Source: an uncultured bacterium (lineage in GTDB: Bacteria > Patescibacteriota > Saccharimonadia > Saccharimonadales > Saccharimonadaceae). From it: 11,911 bases of DNA. A program made the position numbers and the translations under genes. Positions within the stretch are counted from its first letter, which is position 1. Each line of letters opens with the position of its first letter. A model generated the notes under the pieces. The model saw only the letters and a program-made list of their open reading frames with translations. It did no database searches and was not told the DNA's origin. The stretch is from the NCBI GenBank assembly GCA_903844835.1, contig CAIMUU010000033.1:1-11911 (forward strand), written 5' to 3'. This document shows, in pieces, positions 6,773-11,911 of this stretch.

Positions 6773-7168
6773 ATGATTAAACAATCAAACGGCTTTACGG
6801 TTATTGAGTTAATATTTATTGTCCTTGTAACTGGGCTAGCAAGTGTTCTGTTCTTTATCCAGAAGAACAATCTTCAAATTGTGGCTAATGACAATCTTAA
6901 AAAAACTGCCATTAATTCGATGTATTACAGTCTGGAAGAAGTTTTTTACCCTGCTAATAATTACTACCCACAAACGATTTCTAGCGATAATTTAAAATCA
7001 GTTGACCCATTATTGTTTACAGACCCGTCGGGAATTCTTATCGACACGGCAGGTAGTAGCTATTCCTACTCGCCAATAGATTGCACCGACAACCAGTGCA
7101 AAAGCTATACCCTAAAAGCCACGCTCAAAAACGAAGCTGACTATACCAAAACTAGTCGCAACAATTAA
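6773..7168 (+). CDS. Type IV pilin-like protein with class III prepilin N-terminus
   Basis: A 131-aa protein with a clear prepilin start: MIKQSNG then FTVIELIFIVLVTGLASVLFF. A prepilin peptidase would cut after Gly7, leaving Phe at +1 and the invariant Glu at +5. The hydrophobic helix (8-29) is followed by a helix (about 30-55) and a small Tyr/Ser-rich globular part. Two cysteines in the C-terminal region (IDCTDNQCKSY, about 103-109) could form the disulphide loop common in pilins. It could be a pilin or minor pseudopilin exported by the machine at the left of the window, but it sits alone, divergent from recA. The stop codon overlaps that of the opposite gene. Confidence 0.85.
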   Translation: MIKQSNGFTVIELIFIVLVTGLASVLFFIQKNNLQIVANDNLKKTAINSMYYSLEEVFYPANNYYPQTISSDNLKSVDPLLFTDPSGILIDTAGSSYSYSPIDCTDNQCKSYTLKATLKNEADYTKTSRNN

Positions 7169-7914
7169 TCGTTAATAATTGCTCGTCCATTTTTGAATGC
7201 CTCAACAGCATTGTTCAATGTGGCAATTACATTTTTGGGATTTGTTACGTACGAAAATCGATAGGTTGTTTCTTCGCCCTCGGTACTCAATCTAATTGAG
7301 CCATAGTTGAAAACCTGCTGGATTATACCTAATTGCGTATAGCTGGCATCTTCGATATTAATTAGACTCACTGTTTGCTCATGCTTTGCAAAAAGGCTTA
7401 CCTGAATCTCTTGGATGACACTTTCATTTGTTAGGTAAAATCTATTCCTAGTATAAACATAATATATTACAAACATCCCCAACATAATTAGAGCGATAAA
7501 TAATAAGGCTGGATACTTAATTGTATTGGCATCAATCGGCACCCCGGTCATCTTAAAAGACTCCAAAAATGGGTCCAAATTTGATACCAAGACCAGCACA
7601 AGAACTATTATAAAAACACCAAAAAATAACGGAGCAATTAGCCCAATCAAATTTCGACGGATACAACTAATCACATATTCACCCTCGCTTAAATTTAGGC
7701 CAGGGAAAGTCTTTTTTGATTGCTCATGCTTCAACATCGTAGCATCACTAATAACGGGCCTAACCGGATCAATTGGCCGAGAAAAATGTACTGTTTGGTT
7801 TACGGTACCGGTCTGAGGTTTATCGGATACAGGATGAGCATATAAAGGTTTTCCGTCGACATCATAAGCAACGGGCTTGTCATAATCTTCCAATGATATT
7901 TTCTTATTTTTCAT
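7165..7914 (-). CDS. Membrane protein with bacterial PH domain (YdbS-like fold)
   Basis: A 249-aa protein. Residues 1-88 are polar and probably cytoplasmic, with two short segments of similar style (AYDVDGKPLYAHPV at 16-29 and PVRPVISDA). Two membrane helices follow at about 89-111 and 133-154, separated by a short loop. Residues 155-240 form a PH-like domain: the run 'NRFYLTNESVIQEIQVSLFAKHEQTVSLINIEDASYTQLGIIQQVFNYGSIRLSTEGE' shows the pattern of bacterial PH proteins in the YdbS/PF03703 class, where '(Y/F).LT...(V/I)......L....(Q/T)..(I/L)..I.D......(I/L)....YG.I.(I/L)' recurs. The substrate or partner is unknown. Its stop codon overlaps the pilin-like gene's stop by convergence. A leaderless-type promoter precedes the start. 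Confidence 0.82.
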   Translation of the reverse strand: MKNKKISLEDYDKPVAYDVDGKPLYAHPVSDKPQTGTVNQTVHFSRPIDPVRPVISDATMLKHEQSKKTFPGLNLSEGEYVISCIRRNLIGLIAPLFFGVFIIVLVLVLVSNLDPFLESFKMTGVPIDANTIKYPALLFIALIMLGMFVIYYVYTRNRFYLTNESVIQEIQVSLFAKHEQTVSLINIEDASYTQLGIIQQVFNYGSIRLSTEGEETTYRFSYVTNPKNVIATLNNAVEAFKNGRAIIND

Positions 7915-7920
7915 AAATAT

Positions 7921-7929
7921 ATTATACCA
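7921..7929 (-). promoter_or_regulatory. Extended -10 promoter for the PH-domain gene
   Basis: On the minus strand TGGTATAAT ends 6 nt before the ATG at 7914. A weak -35 candidate, AAGACT (7944-7949), lies 17 nt upstream and overlaps the ruvB stop region. A leaderless mRNA is predicted. Confidence 0.58.
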
Positions 7930-7947
7930 ACCTTTTTGTAATTAGTC

Positions 7948-8952
7948 TTAGTTAAGTACTTTTCCAACATGTTTATAGGCTTTGGCCGTCACTCTTCGCC
8001 CGCGCGGTGTACGCTCAATAAAACCAATCTGCAACAAATATGGCTCATAAAAGTCCTCAATCGTTGTAGCTTCATCGCCTGTTAAGGCCGAAATAGTGTT
8101 TAGCCCAACTGGATTATTACCGTAGTTGTCAATAATTCGATTCAATAAATTGCGATCACCCGGGTCTAGGCCCAATTCATCAATTTCAAGTAAATCTAGT
8201 GCAGCCCTAGTGGTGGCCTCGTCAATAATCCCATCGCCATTAACATCGGCATAGTCACGAACTCGTTTAAGTAATCTGTTGGCAATTCGGGGCGTTAGGC
8301 GAGCCCTTGTCGATAAAATTTCAGCCGCCCCAGCATCAATCTTGCTGTTAAGAATATTTGAAGCTCGCTTAATAATTCGCTCAATCTCATTTGGAGTGTA
8401 AAACTCTAAGCGATGGATAATACCAAATCGGTCTCGTAGTGGCGCGGTTAATGCGCCCGTTCGAGTCGTCGCGCCAATCACTGTAAATTTTGGCAAATCA
8501 AGCCGGACACTCCGGGCAGCCGGACCTTTGCCAATCATAATATCCAATTTAAAATCTTCCATCGCACTATACAAAACTTCTTCAACCGCCCTACCTAGGC
8601 GATGGATTTCATCAATAAACAGGATGTCGCCATCAGCCAGATTCGTTAGAATGCTCGCTAGATCACCCGCTCGCTCAATCGCTGAGCCAGCCGTAACTCG
8701 AATATTAGTGCCCATTTCGTTAGCAATAACCGTTGCCATAGTAGTTTTGCCTAATCCTGGTGGGCCATACAACAACACGTGGTCAATTGGCTCGCCACGC
8801 TTTTTAGCGGCATTAATTGCCAATTTTAGATTGTTTTTTAGCCTATCTTGTCCAATATATTCATCAAAGTTTTGCGGTCGCAAACTAATCTCAATCTTTT
8901 TTTCCTCTGGATTATCGTGAGTACTGGAGTCAACTATTCGTTCAATCGCCAT
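7948..8952 (-). CDS. ruvB: Holliday junction branch migration helicase RuvB
   Basis: A 334-aa AAA+ ATPase, the usual RuvB length. Hexameric rings pump DNA through the RuvA-bound Holliday junction. Motifs: LRPQNFDEYIGQ (24-35), Walker A GPPGLGKT (63-70), Walker B LFIDEIHR (111-118), sensor 1 GATTR (160-164), and the arginine-finger box PLRDRFG (171-177). The C-terminal winged helix runs about 255-330 with GLNTISALTGDEATTIEDFYEPYLLQIGFI and TPRGRRVTAKAY, a hallmark of RuvB. A strong Shine-Dalgarno sequence, AAGGGGGAG (8959-8967), sits 6 nt before the ATG within the ruvA 3' end, and the ruvA stop and ruvB start share one base (TAATG). Confidence 0.98.
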   Translation of the reverse strand: MAIERIVDSSTHDNPEEKKIEISLRPQNFDEYIGQDRLKNNLKLAINAAKKRGEPIDHVLLYGPPGLGKTTMATVIANEMGTNIRVTAGSAIERAGDLASILTNLADGDILFIDEIHRLGRAVEEVLYSAMEDFKLDIMIGKGPAARSVRLDLPKFTVIGATTRTGALTAPLRDRFGIIHRLEFYTPNEIERIIKRASNILNSKIDAGAAEILSTRARLTPRIANRLLKRVRDYADVNGDGIIDEATTRAALDLLEIDELGLDPGDRNLLNRIIDNYGNNPVGLNTISALTGDEATTIEDFYEPYLLQIGFIERTPRGRRVTAKAYKHVGKVLN

Positions 8953-9533
8953 TACTTACTCCCCCTTAGGGCTTGCGTGACACGCGCGGCAGTCGAAAGC
9001 TCAGTCGAGATGCCCTCAAGCGCTCGCGTGGCATCACTCAAGTTGTAACCAAGCGCCATAAGTGCCTCGAGTGCCTCATCATTAACGGCGATTACGCGCG
9101 ACAACCCCATTCCGTCAATATCAGTCCTGGTGGCATGCCCAACTTTATCAGATAAATCAACAATTACACGTTCGGCAGTCTTTTTGCCAACACCACTGGC
9201 CTTGGTGATAAAAGCTGCATCGCTACTGGCAATGGCGCTACGCACAATCTCAGTTTCGCCTAGCGATAAAATCGCGAGTGCCGCCTTTGGTCCAACACCC
9301 TGGACGGTGATTAGTAATTCAAATAATTTTTTGGCAACTAAGCTCGTAAAGCCAAATAGTTCTTGGCTCTGTTCGCGAATGTGATGATAAGTGTAGAATT
9401 TGATTTTTGAATCTAGTAAGGTCGCGTCAAAATCACCAGCCGCCAATTGGACTTCGTAACCCACGCCACTTACATCGACAATAACTGCCGATCCAAACTT
9501 TTCTACCACAATCCCCGAAACATGCGCTATCAT
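8952..9533 (-). CDS. ruvA: Holliday junction branch migration complex subunit RuvA
   Basis: A 193-aa RuvA, normal length. The tetramer holds the four-way junction flat and loads RuvB. It shows the OB-fold N-terminal domain (1-63, MIAHVSGIVVEKFGSAVIVD...GVGYEV), ending in the usual REQSQELFGF; two helix-hairpin-helix motifs, VQGVGPKAALAIL (77-89) and ASGVGKKTAERVIVDL (112-127); a flexible linker; and the RuvB-binding domain III (about 150-193, EALEALMALGYNLSDATRAL). Its ATG overlaps the ruvC stop as ATGA. A TATAAT box lies just upstream inside ruvC, so it may also have its own start. Confidence 0.97.
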   Translation of the reverse strand: MIAHVSGIVVEKFGSAVIVDVSGVGYEVQLAAGDFDATLLDSKIKFYTYHHIREQSQELFGFTSLVAKKLFELLITVQGVGPKAALAILSLGETEIVRSAIASSDAAFITKASGVGKKTAERVIVDLSDKVGHATRTDIDGMGLSRVIAVNDEALEALMALGYNLSDATRALEGISTELSTAARVTQALRGSK

Positions 9534-10015
9534 TGTTTCATTATAGCAGGGGTCATCAGATAATGGGTAATTGCCGCTGCTAAAGCGTCGGCACAGTCGT
9601 CCGGCTTGGGGGTTTCAGACAAACCAAGCTGGATTCGCACCATTTCTTGGACCTGTTTTTTATCGGCTTTGCCATAGCCTGTGACGGTCTGTTTAATCTG
9701 GAGGGGGGTGTATTCGGCAATTGGCAACCCGCCCTTTCGACCAGCCAACATTGCGACACCCCTGGCGTGCGAAACGCTCATAGCGGTTGTCACGTTTTGC
9801 GAGAAAAAAAGCTTTTCAATAGACATCGCATCGGGCTTGGTATCAGCAATAATCTGGGTTAAACTATCATAAATATCTTCCAAACGAACATCAAGTGGTG
9901 TATGCGCCACGGTTGTCACCACACCAGCATCAATTAATTTCATTTTGCCATTTATAACATCAATAACCCCAAACCCCAAAATACCCGTGCCAGGATCAAT
10001 CCCAATAATTCTCAT
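9530..10015 (-). CDS. ruvC: Crossover junction endodeoxyribonuclease RuvC
   Basis: A 161-aa RuvC, slightly shorter than the E. coli enzyme. It resolves Holliday junctions by paired nicking with metal ions in an RNase H fold. The four acidic catalytic residues can be placed: Asp7 in IIGIDPGTGILGFG, Glu67 in MSIEKLFF, and Asp140 and Asp143 in PDDCADALAAAITH. QNVTTAMSVSHARGVAML (73-90) and EYTPLQIKQTVTGYGKADKKQV (101-122) are conserved RuvC segments for junction binding. It is the first gene of ruvC-ruvA-ruvB; its stop overlaps the ruvA start. A TATACT box ends 6 nt before its ATG. Confidence 0.97.
   Translation of the reverse strand: MRIIGIDPGTGILGFGVIDVINGKMKLIDAGVVTTVAHTPLDVRLEDIYDSLTQIIADTKPDAMSIEKLFFSQNVTTAMSVSHARGVAMLAGRKGGLPIAEYTPLQIKQTVTGYGKADKKQVQEMVRIQLGLSETPKPDDCADALAAAITHYLMTPAIMKQ
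9540..9548 (-). promoter_or_regulatory. Possible internal promoter for ruvA inside the ruvC 3' end
   Basis: On the minus strand the last ruvC codons spell TGCTATAAT followed by GAAACA and the ruvA ATG. This is an extended -10 box with the same 6-nt gap to the start codon seen for the PH-domain gene and ruvC. It could arise by chance, since it encodes the ruvC C-terminus. Confidence 0.4.
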
Positions 10016-10021
10016 AACATT

Positions 10022-10027
10022 AGTATA
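10022..10027 (-). promoter_or_regulatory. -10 box for the ruvC-ruvA-ruvB operon
   Basis: TATACT on the minus strand ends 6 nt before the ruvC ATG, so the transcript is predicted to be leaderless. No clear -35 is seen. Just upstream, CCTTT (10046-10050) and AAAGG (10034-10038), read on the minus strand, form a small inverted repeat around the -35 region, which could bind a regulator. Confidence 0.5.
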
Positions 10028-10109
10028 CCCTAACCTTTAGTCTCGAAAGGAGAAAAAATAATAACCTATATTTTGCGGGTCCTGTCGTCCGGTCCGCCCC
10101 TAGTTTTAA

Positions 10110-10170
10110 AAAACTGATTACAGTTTTATTGAAAACTGGGTGCTGCCCCGCCGAACGCCACCCGTAGTTT
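10110..10170. other. Overlapping alternative hairpins inside the element
   Basis: AAAACTG (10110-10116), CAGTTTT (10121-10127) and AAAACTG (10132-10138) follow each other with 4-nt spacers, so the middle copy can pair with either neighbour. The right-hand copy can also take part in a third stem, AAACTGGGTG (10133-10142) with CACCC (10159-10163) and AGTTT (10166-10170), which has a 2-nt bulge. The three stems are not all compatible. Confidence 0.5.
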
Positions 10171-10259
10171 ATTATTTAAAACCAAATTAGTAATTAATCT
10201 GTGCATTTCAAAGGTTCGACCTTAAAAATCAAGTAATTTACTGATAATAGTAGAGGCTT

Positions 10260-10377
10260 AGCCTGTGTCATTCTGCTCATTACCAACACATCTGCAGCCC
10301 AAGTTCGACAAGGCGCCGGGGCCCTTGTTCGAACCTGGAGCGAAGCCGTGTTGATAATGAGTAGGATGGCAGAGGCT
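10260..10377. other. Long imperfect hairpin inside the element
   Basis: 10260-10289 pairs with 10348-10377 over about 30 positions; on the plus strand three are G-U wobbles (10275, 10272, 10268) and two are mismatches (10283, 10265). Inside, 10303-10313 pairs with 10323-10334 (GTTCGA..CAAGG with CCTTG.TCGAAC, one bulged T at 10328) around a GC-rich loop. A stem with wobble pairs in place of Watson-Crick pairs is what a folded RNA would tolerate, but similar numbers of wobbles arise for either strand. Confidence 0.55.
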
Positions 10378-10440
10378 CAAGATTATGCAGGGCCAAAACC
10401 AGGGGCGGACCGGACGACAGGACCCGCACGATATTAGAAG

Positions 10441-11911
10441 TTATTTATTGTGCTGCAACAATAGTCTGATCTTATGGATTAGCCTCCCTATTTCTATTCG
10501 CCATTCCCAAAAACCATAAACAATCGCAACAAAACCAACTCCGCCAAGCGACCACCAAAGTATATTATTGTCAGTTGCTTGGCTAGTTGGCTCAGGCGCA
10601 TAATCGGCCTTAGGCATGGCACTTACGATATTACGACAACGATTTGTTTCGGGATTTCGCTCTTGGCCTTCGTCACAAGGCACTAAGTCGCTATCACCAA
10701 GAACAGCCGCAGAAATTGAACGGCAGCGATTAGTCTCTTCACTGCGATATTCACCATCCTTGCACGGCGCTAGAACTGCATCAGACGCCACAATGAGTCG
10801 ACAACGGTTAGTTTCCAGACTGCGATATTGGTTAGCCGCACAAGGCTTTAAATCACTTACAGCAACAATTCTAACAACATCAGTTACAGGCATTGGTTCA
10901 GGTTCAATTAGTGATAATAAATTTACGCTACCTGGAGTTGGTCGATTAGTATATTGCCAAACCTCATCAATTAAGGCCCACGACATACCTTCTTTGGGGC
11001 TATCATAAGCCAAAGTTTCATCGATAATAATGTCGTCAATAGTACTTAATCTGACGCTACTCTCGGTGTTTACAAGTGTGAATTTGATATCATTATTTGA
11101 AAACACCATATACTGACCTGACCCAACATGCGAATCAACTGGAAACTTATAATGTGATCCAAAACCCATCCCCACATAAATTACATAGTTAGCTAAATCG
11201 ACATCAACATCATTCGGATTATAAATTTCAATAAATTCGCTATCAATATCGCTACTTATTGCGTTGGGCAATAATTCGCTCAACCTTAACGGCAGTAAAT
11301 TAAGTTTACAATTATTGTCTTCTGATTTTATAAAGCCATCAGGAATATTTGACTGAACACCTATCAAATTTGAACATTCGTCATGGTCTATGCAATCACC
11401 ATTTGCGTCTAATTCTTTACCTGCAGGAATCGCAGTTTGTAAACCCAAAATATTTATACAAACATCTGGGACACAATCGCCCATCTCATCTAGTTCAAAA
11501 CCGGGTTGAATCACAGTCTGCATACCATCAATATTTGGACAAATATCTACTTGCGACGGCAAGCAAATACCATTTTCATATATAGAATTACCGTCGGGCA
11601 CAATTAACTGAAACCCATCAATATTTGAACAAACATCAGCAATAACCCATTCTTCCAGGCCATTATCTGGAACTATGAGTGTATTTATTTTTTCAAAATC
11701 ATCAGGGGCATCTGTTTCAATTAATTTGTCGGTGAATATGGCATCCGCTTGGCGTTGTAGCAACGATCCACCAGTCAGGCTTGTTGCCCAACTAATGCCA
11801 TCAATAACTAATCCGTTTGGATCGATTAATGTTATATTGTCACTGCCAGCTACAATACTGCCATAACTGCCAATTTTTAAATACATAACGTCTGGCACAT
11901 AGTTGTTTTGC
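10441..11911 (-). CDS. Surface protein with lamin-tail domain and Cys-rich repeats, C-terminal part (5' end outside window)
   Basis: The frame is open to the right edge, so this is the 3' part (at least 489 codons) of a larger gene; numbering here takes the in-frame GTG at 11898 as residue 1. Residues 1-60 look like the end of an earlier lamin-tail domain (LIDPNGLVIDGISWATS...LLQRQ). Four repeats of the type 'C.N..G.Q..IP.G....G.C' occupy about 90-197. A lamin-tail domain spans about 204-326 (LRLSELLPNA...EFIEIYNPNDVDVDLANY...RPTPGSVN). Three repeats 'C.....(Y/E)R..ETNRCR' lie at 353-367, 379-393 and 408-422. A Trp-rich membrane segment at about 446-464 and a basic tail close the protein. The bulk should lie outside the cell, anchored by this C-terminal helix. 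Lamin-tail domains occur in secreted nucleases and adhesins; no catalytic domain is visible here, so adhesion or structural work is inference. Confidence 0.85.
   Translation of the reverse strand, partial: QNNYVPDVMYLKIGSYGSIVAGSDNITLIDPNGLVIDGISWATSLTGGSLLQRQADAIFTDKLIETDAPDDFEKINTLIVPDNGLEEWVIADVCSNIDGFQLIVPDGNSIYENGICLPSQVDICPNIDGMQTVIQPGFELDEMGDCVPDVCINILGLQTAIPAGKELDANGDCIDHDECSNLIGVQSNIPDGFIKSEDNNCKLNLLPLRLSELLPNAISSDIDSEFIEIYNPNDVDVDLANYVIYVGMGFGSHYKFPVDSHVGSGQYMVFSNNDIKFTLVNTESSVRLSTIDDIIIDETLAYDSPKEGMSWALIDEVWQYTNRPTPGSVNLLSLIEPEPMPVTDVVRIVAVSDLKPCAANQYRSLETNRCRLIVASDAVLAPCKDGEYRSEETNRCRSISAAVLGDSDLVPCDEGQERNPETNRCRNIVSAMPKADYAPEPTSQATDNNILWWSLGGVGFVAIVYGFWEWRIEIGRLIHKIRLLLQHNK
10633..10842 (-). 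repeat. Three Cys-rich 15-residue coding repeats (ETNRCR type)
   Basis: Units at 10798-10842, 10720-10764 and 10633-10677 encode CAANQYRSLETNRCR, CKDGEYRSEETNRCR and CDEGQERNPETNRCR. Each has two cysteines 12 residues apart, so one disulphide per unit is plausible. Linkers of 11 and 14 residues separate them, and the last unit precedes the membrane anchor. Confidence 0.85.
11308..11631 (-). repeat. Four 23-residue coding repeats with paired cysteines
   Basis: Units at 11563-11631, 11473-11541, 11392-11460 and 11308-11376 encode 'C.N..G.Q..IP.G....G.C'-type modules (for example CINILGLQTAIPAGKEL then DANGDC). Cysteines begin and end each 23-residue unit, spaced 22 apart in all four, with 4-7 residues between units. 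They precede the lamin-tail domain. Confidence 0.82.

Larger units (their letters stand above)
10074..10428. repeat. 355-bp element with 34-bp inverted terminal repeats (mobile element or structured RNA)
   Basis: The gap between ruvC and the surface-protein gene is filled by an element whose ends, 10074-10107 and 10395-10428, are complementary at 33 of 34 positions; the exception is 10102 against 10400. The arms are GC-rich (TGCGGGTCCTGTCGTCCGG... at the outer end) in an otherwise AT-rich gap. No open reading frame of note lies inside, and no target-site duplication is obvious at the edges (...CTATATTT on the left, CGATATTA... on the right). The interior carries further hairpins at 10110-10138, 10133-10170, 10211-10223 and 10260-10377. 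It fits either a MITE-like non-autonomous element or a multi-branched structured RNA closed by a long helix. No conserved core of RNase P RNA, tmRNA, SRP RNA or 6S RNA was recognised. Confidence 0.72.

Noticed and set aside
8528..8920. 130-codon plus-strand frame opposite ruvB
   Set aside because: It is a shadow of the highly conserved ruvB; the translation has no recognisable domain and no start signals.
10046..10052. Shine-Dalgarno-like AAAGGAG on the plus strand
   Set aside because: No start codon at usual spacing follows; the nearest TTG at 10073 is 20 nt away and opens only 14 codons.
10303..10334. tRNA-like T arm (GTTCGAAC)
   Set aside because: The flanks do not form a T stem or any cloverleaf; the bases instead pair within a longer hairpin.
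10074..10428. RNase P RNA, tmRNA, SRP RNA or 6S RNA
   Set aside because: None of their conserved cores (such as GAGGAAAGTC of RNase P, the tmRNA CCA end with T arm, or the GGAAGGAAGCAGCC-type SRP tip) is present on either strand.
10062..10440. Target-site duplication flanking the inverted-repeat element
   Set aside because: The bases directly outside the arms (TATATTT on the left, CGATATT on the right) do not match as a direct repeat, so insertion by transposition is not proved.
10616..11008. 130-codon plus-strand frame opposite the surface-protein gene
   Set aside because: It mirrors the ETNRCR repeats in antisense, which explains its repeated RQRLVS(R/S)LRY phrases; no independent signals support it.
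1..11911. CRISPR array, insertion sequence with transposase, rRNA or tRNA gene
   Set aside because: No regularly spaced repeats, transposase motifs, or rRNA/tRNA cores were seen on either strand.

Overview
The window looks like a piece of a Candidate Phyla Radiation (Patescibacteria) chromosome, most likely Saccharibacteria (TM7). This rests on the gene set, compact operons with 1-4 nt overlaps, an AT-leaning composition, and a surface protein ending in Cys-rich 'C..(G/N)(Q/E).R..ETNRCR' repeats plus a Trp-rich C-terminal membrane anchor, a layout I associate with that group. UGA is used as a stop (pilM, pilN, ruvC), so the recoded UGA-Gly code of SR1/Gracilibacteria does not apply. The assignment is inference, as no rRNA is present.

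Layout. (1) 1-4310, + strand: a type IV pilus assembly operon. It holds the 3' end of a PilB-type ATPase, pilC (inner-membrane platform), pilM (actin-like cytoplasmic ring), pilN and pilO (inner-membrane alignment proteins), and an unrecognised 95-aa single-pass membrane protein in the slot where pilP often lies. (2) 4346-4906, +: a protein with two PRC-barrel-like halves, with its own promoter. (3) 4949-6633, - strand: recA-recX. (4) 6773-7168, +: a short type IV pilin-like protein, divergent from recA. (5) 7165-7914, -: a two-TM membrane protein with a bacterial PH domain, overlapping the pilin gene by its stop codon. (6) 7948-10015, -: ruvC-ruvA-ruvB, the complete Holliday-junction branch migration and resolution operon, with overlapping genes. 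(7) 10016-10440: a 425-nt gap filled by a 355-bp element bounded by 34-bp inverted repeats (33 of 34 positions complementary) and packed with further hairpins. (8) 10441 to the right edge, -: the 3' part of a large lamin-tail-domain surface protein, cut by the window end.

How the genes work together. The pilus genes build the motor platform and alignment complex of a type IV pilus, and the separate pilin-like protein may be a substrate of it. RecA, RecX and RuvABC form a recombination module: strand exchange, its control, then junction migration and cleavage. A DNA-uptake link between the two modules is possible but is only suggested by proximity.

Main points of interest. The inverted-repeat element is either a non-autonomous mobile element or a structured RNA I do not recognise. 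Five genes have a TATAAT/TATACT box ending only 6-7 nt before the ATG, which predicts leaderless mRNAs. The PilB C-terminal region has lost its tetracysteine zinc site. The recA leader can fold over its own ribosome binding site.
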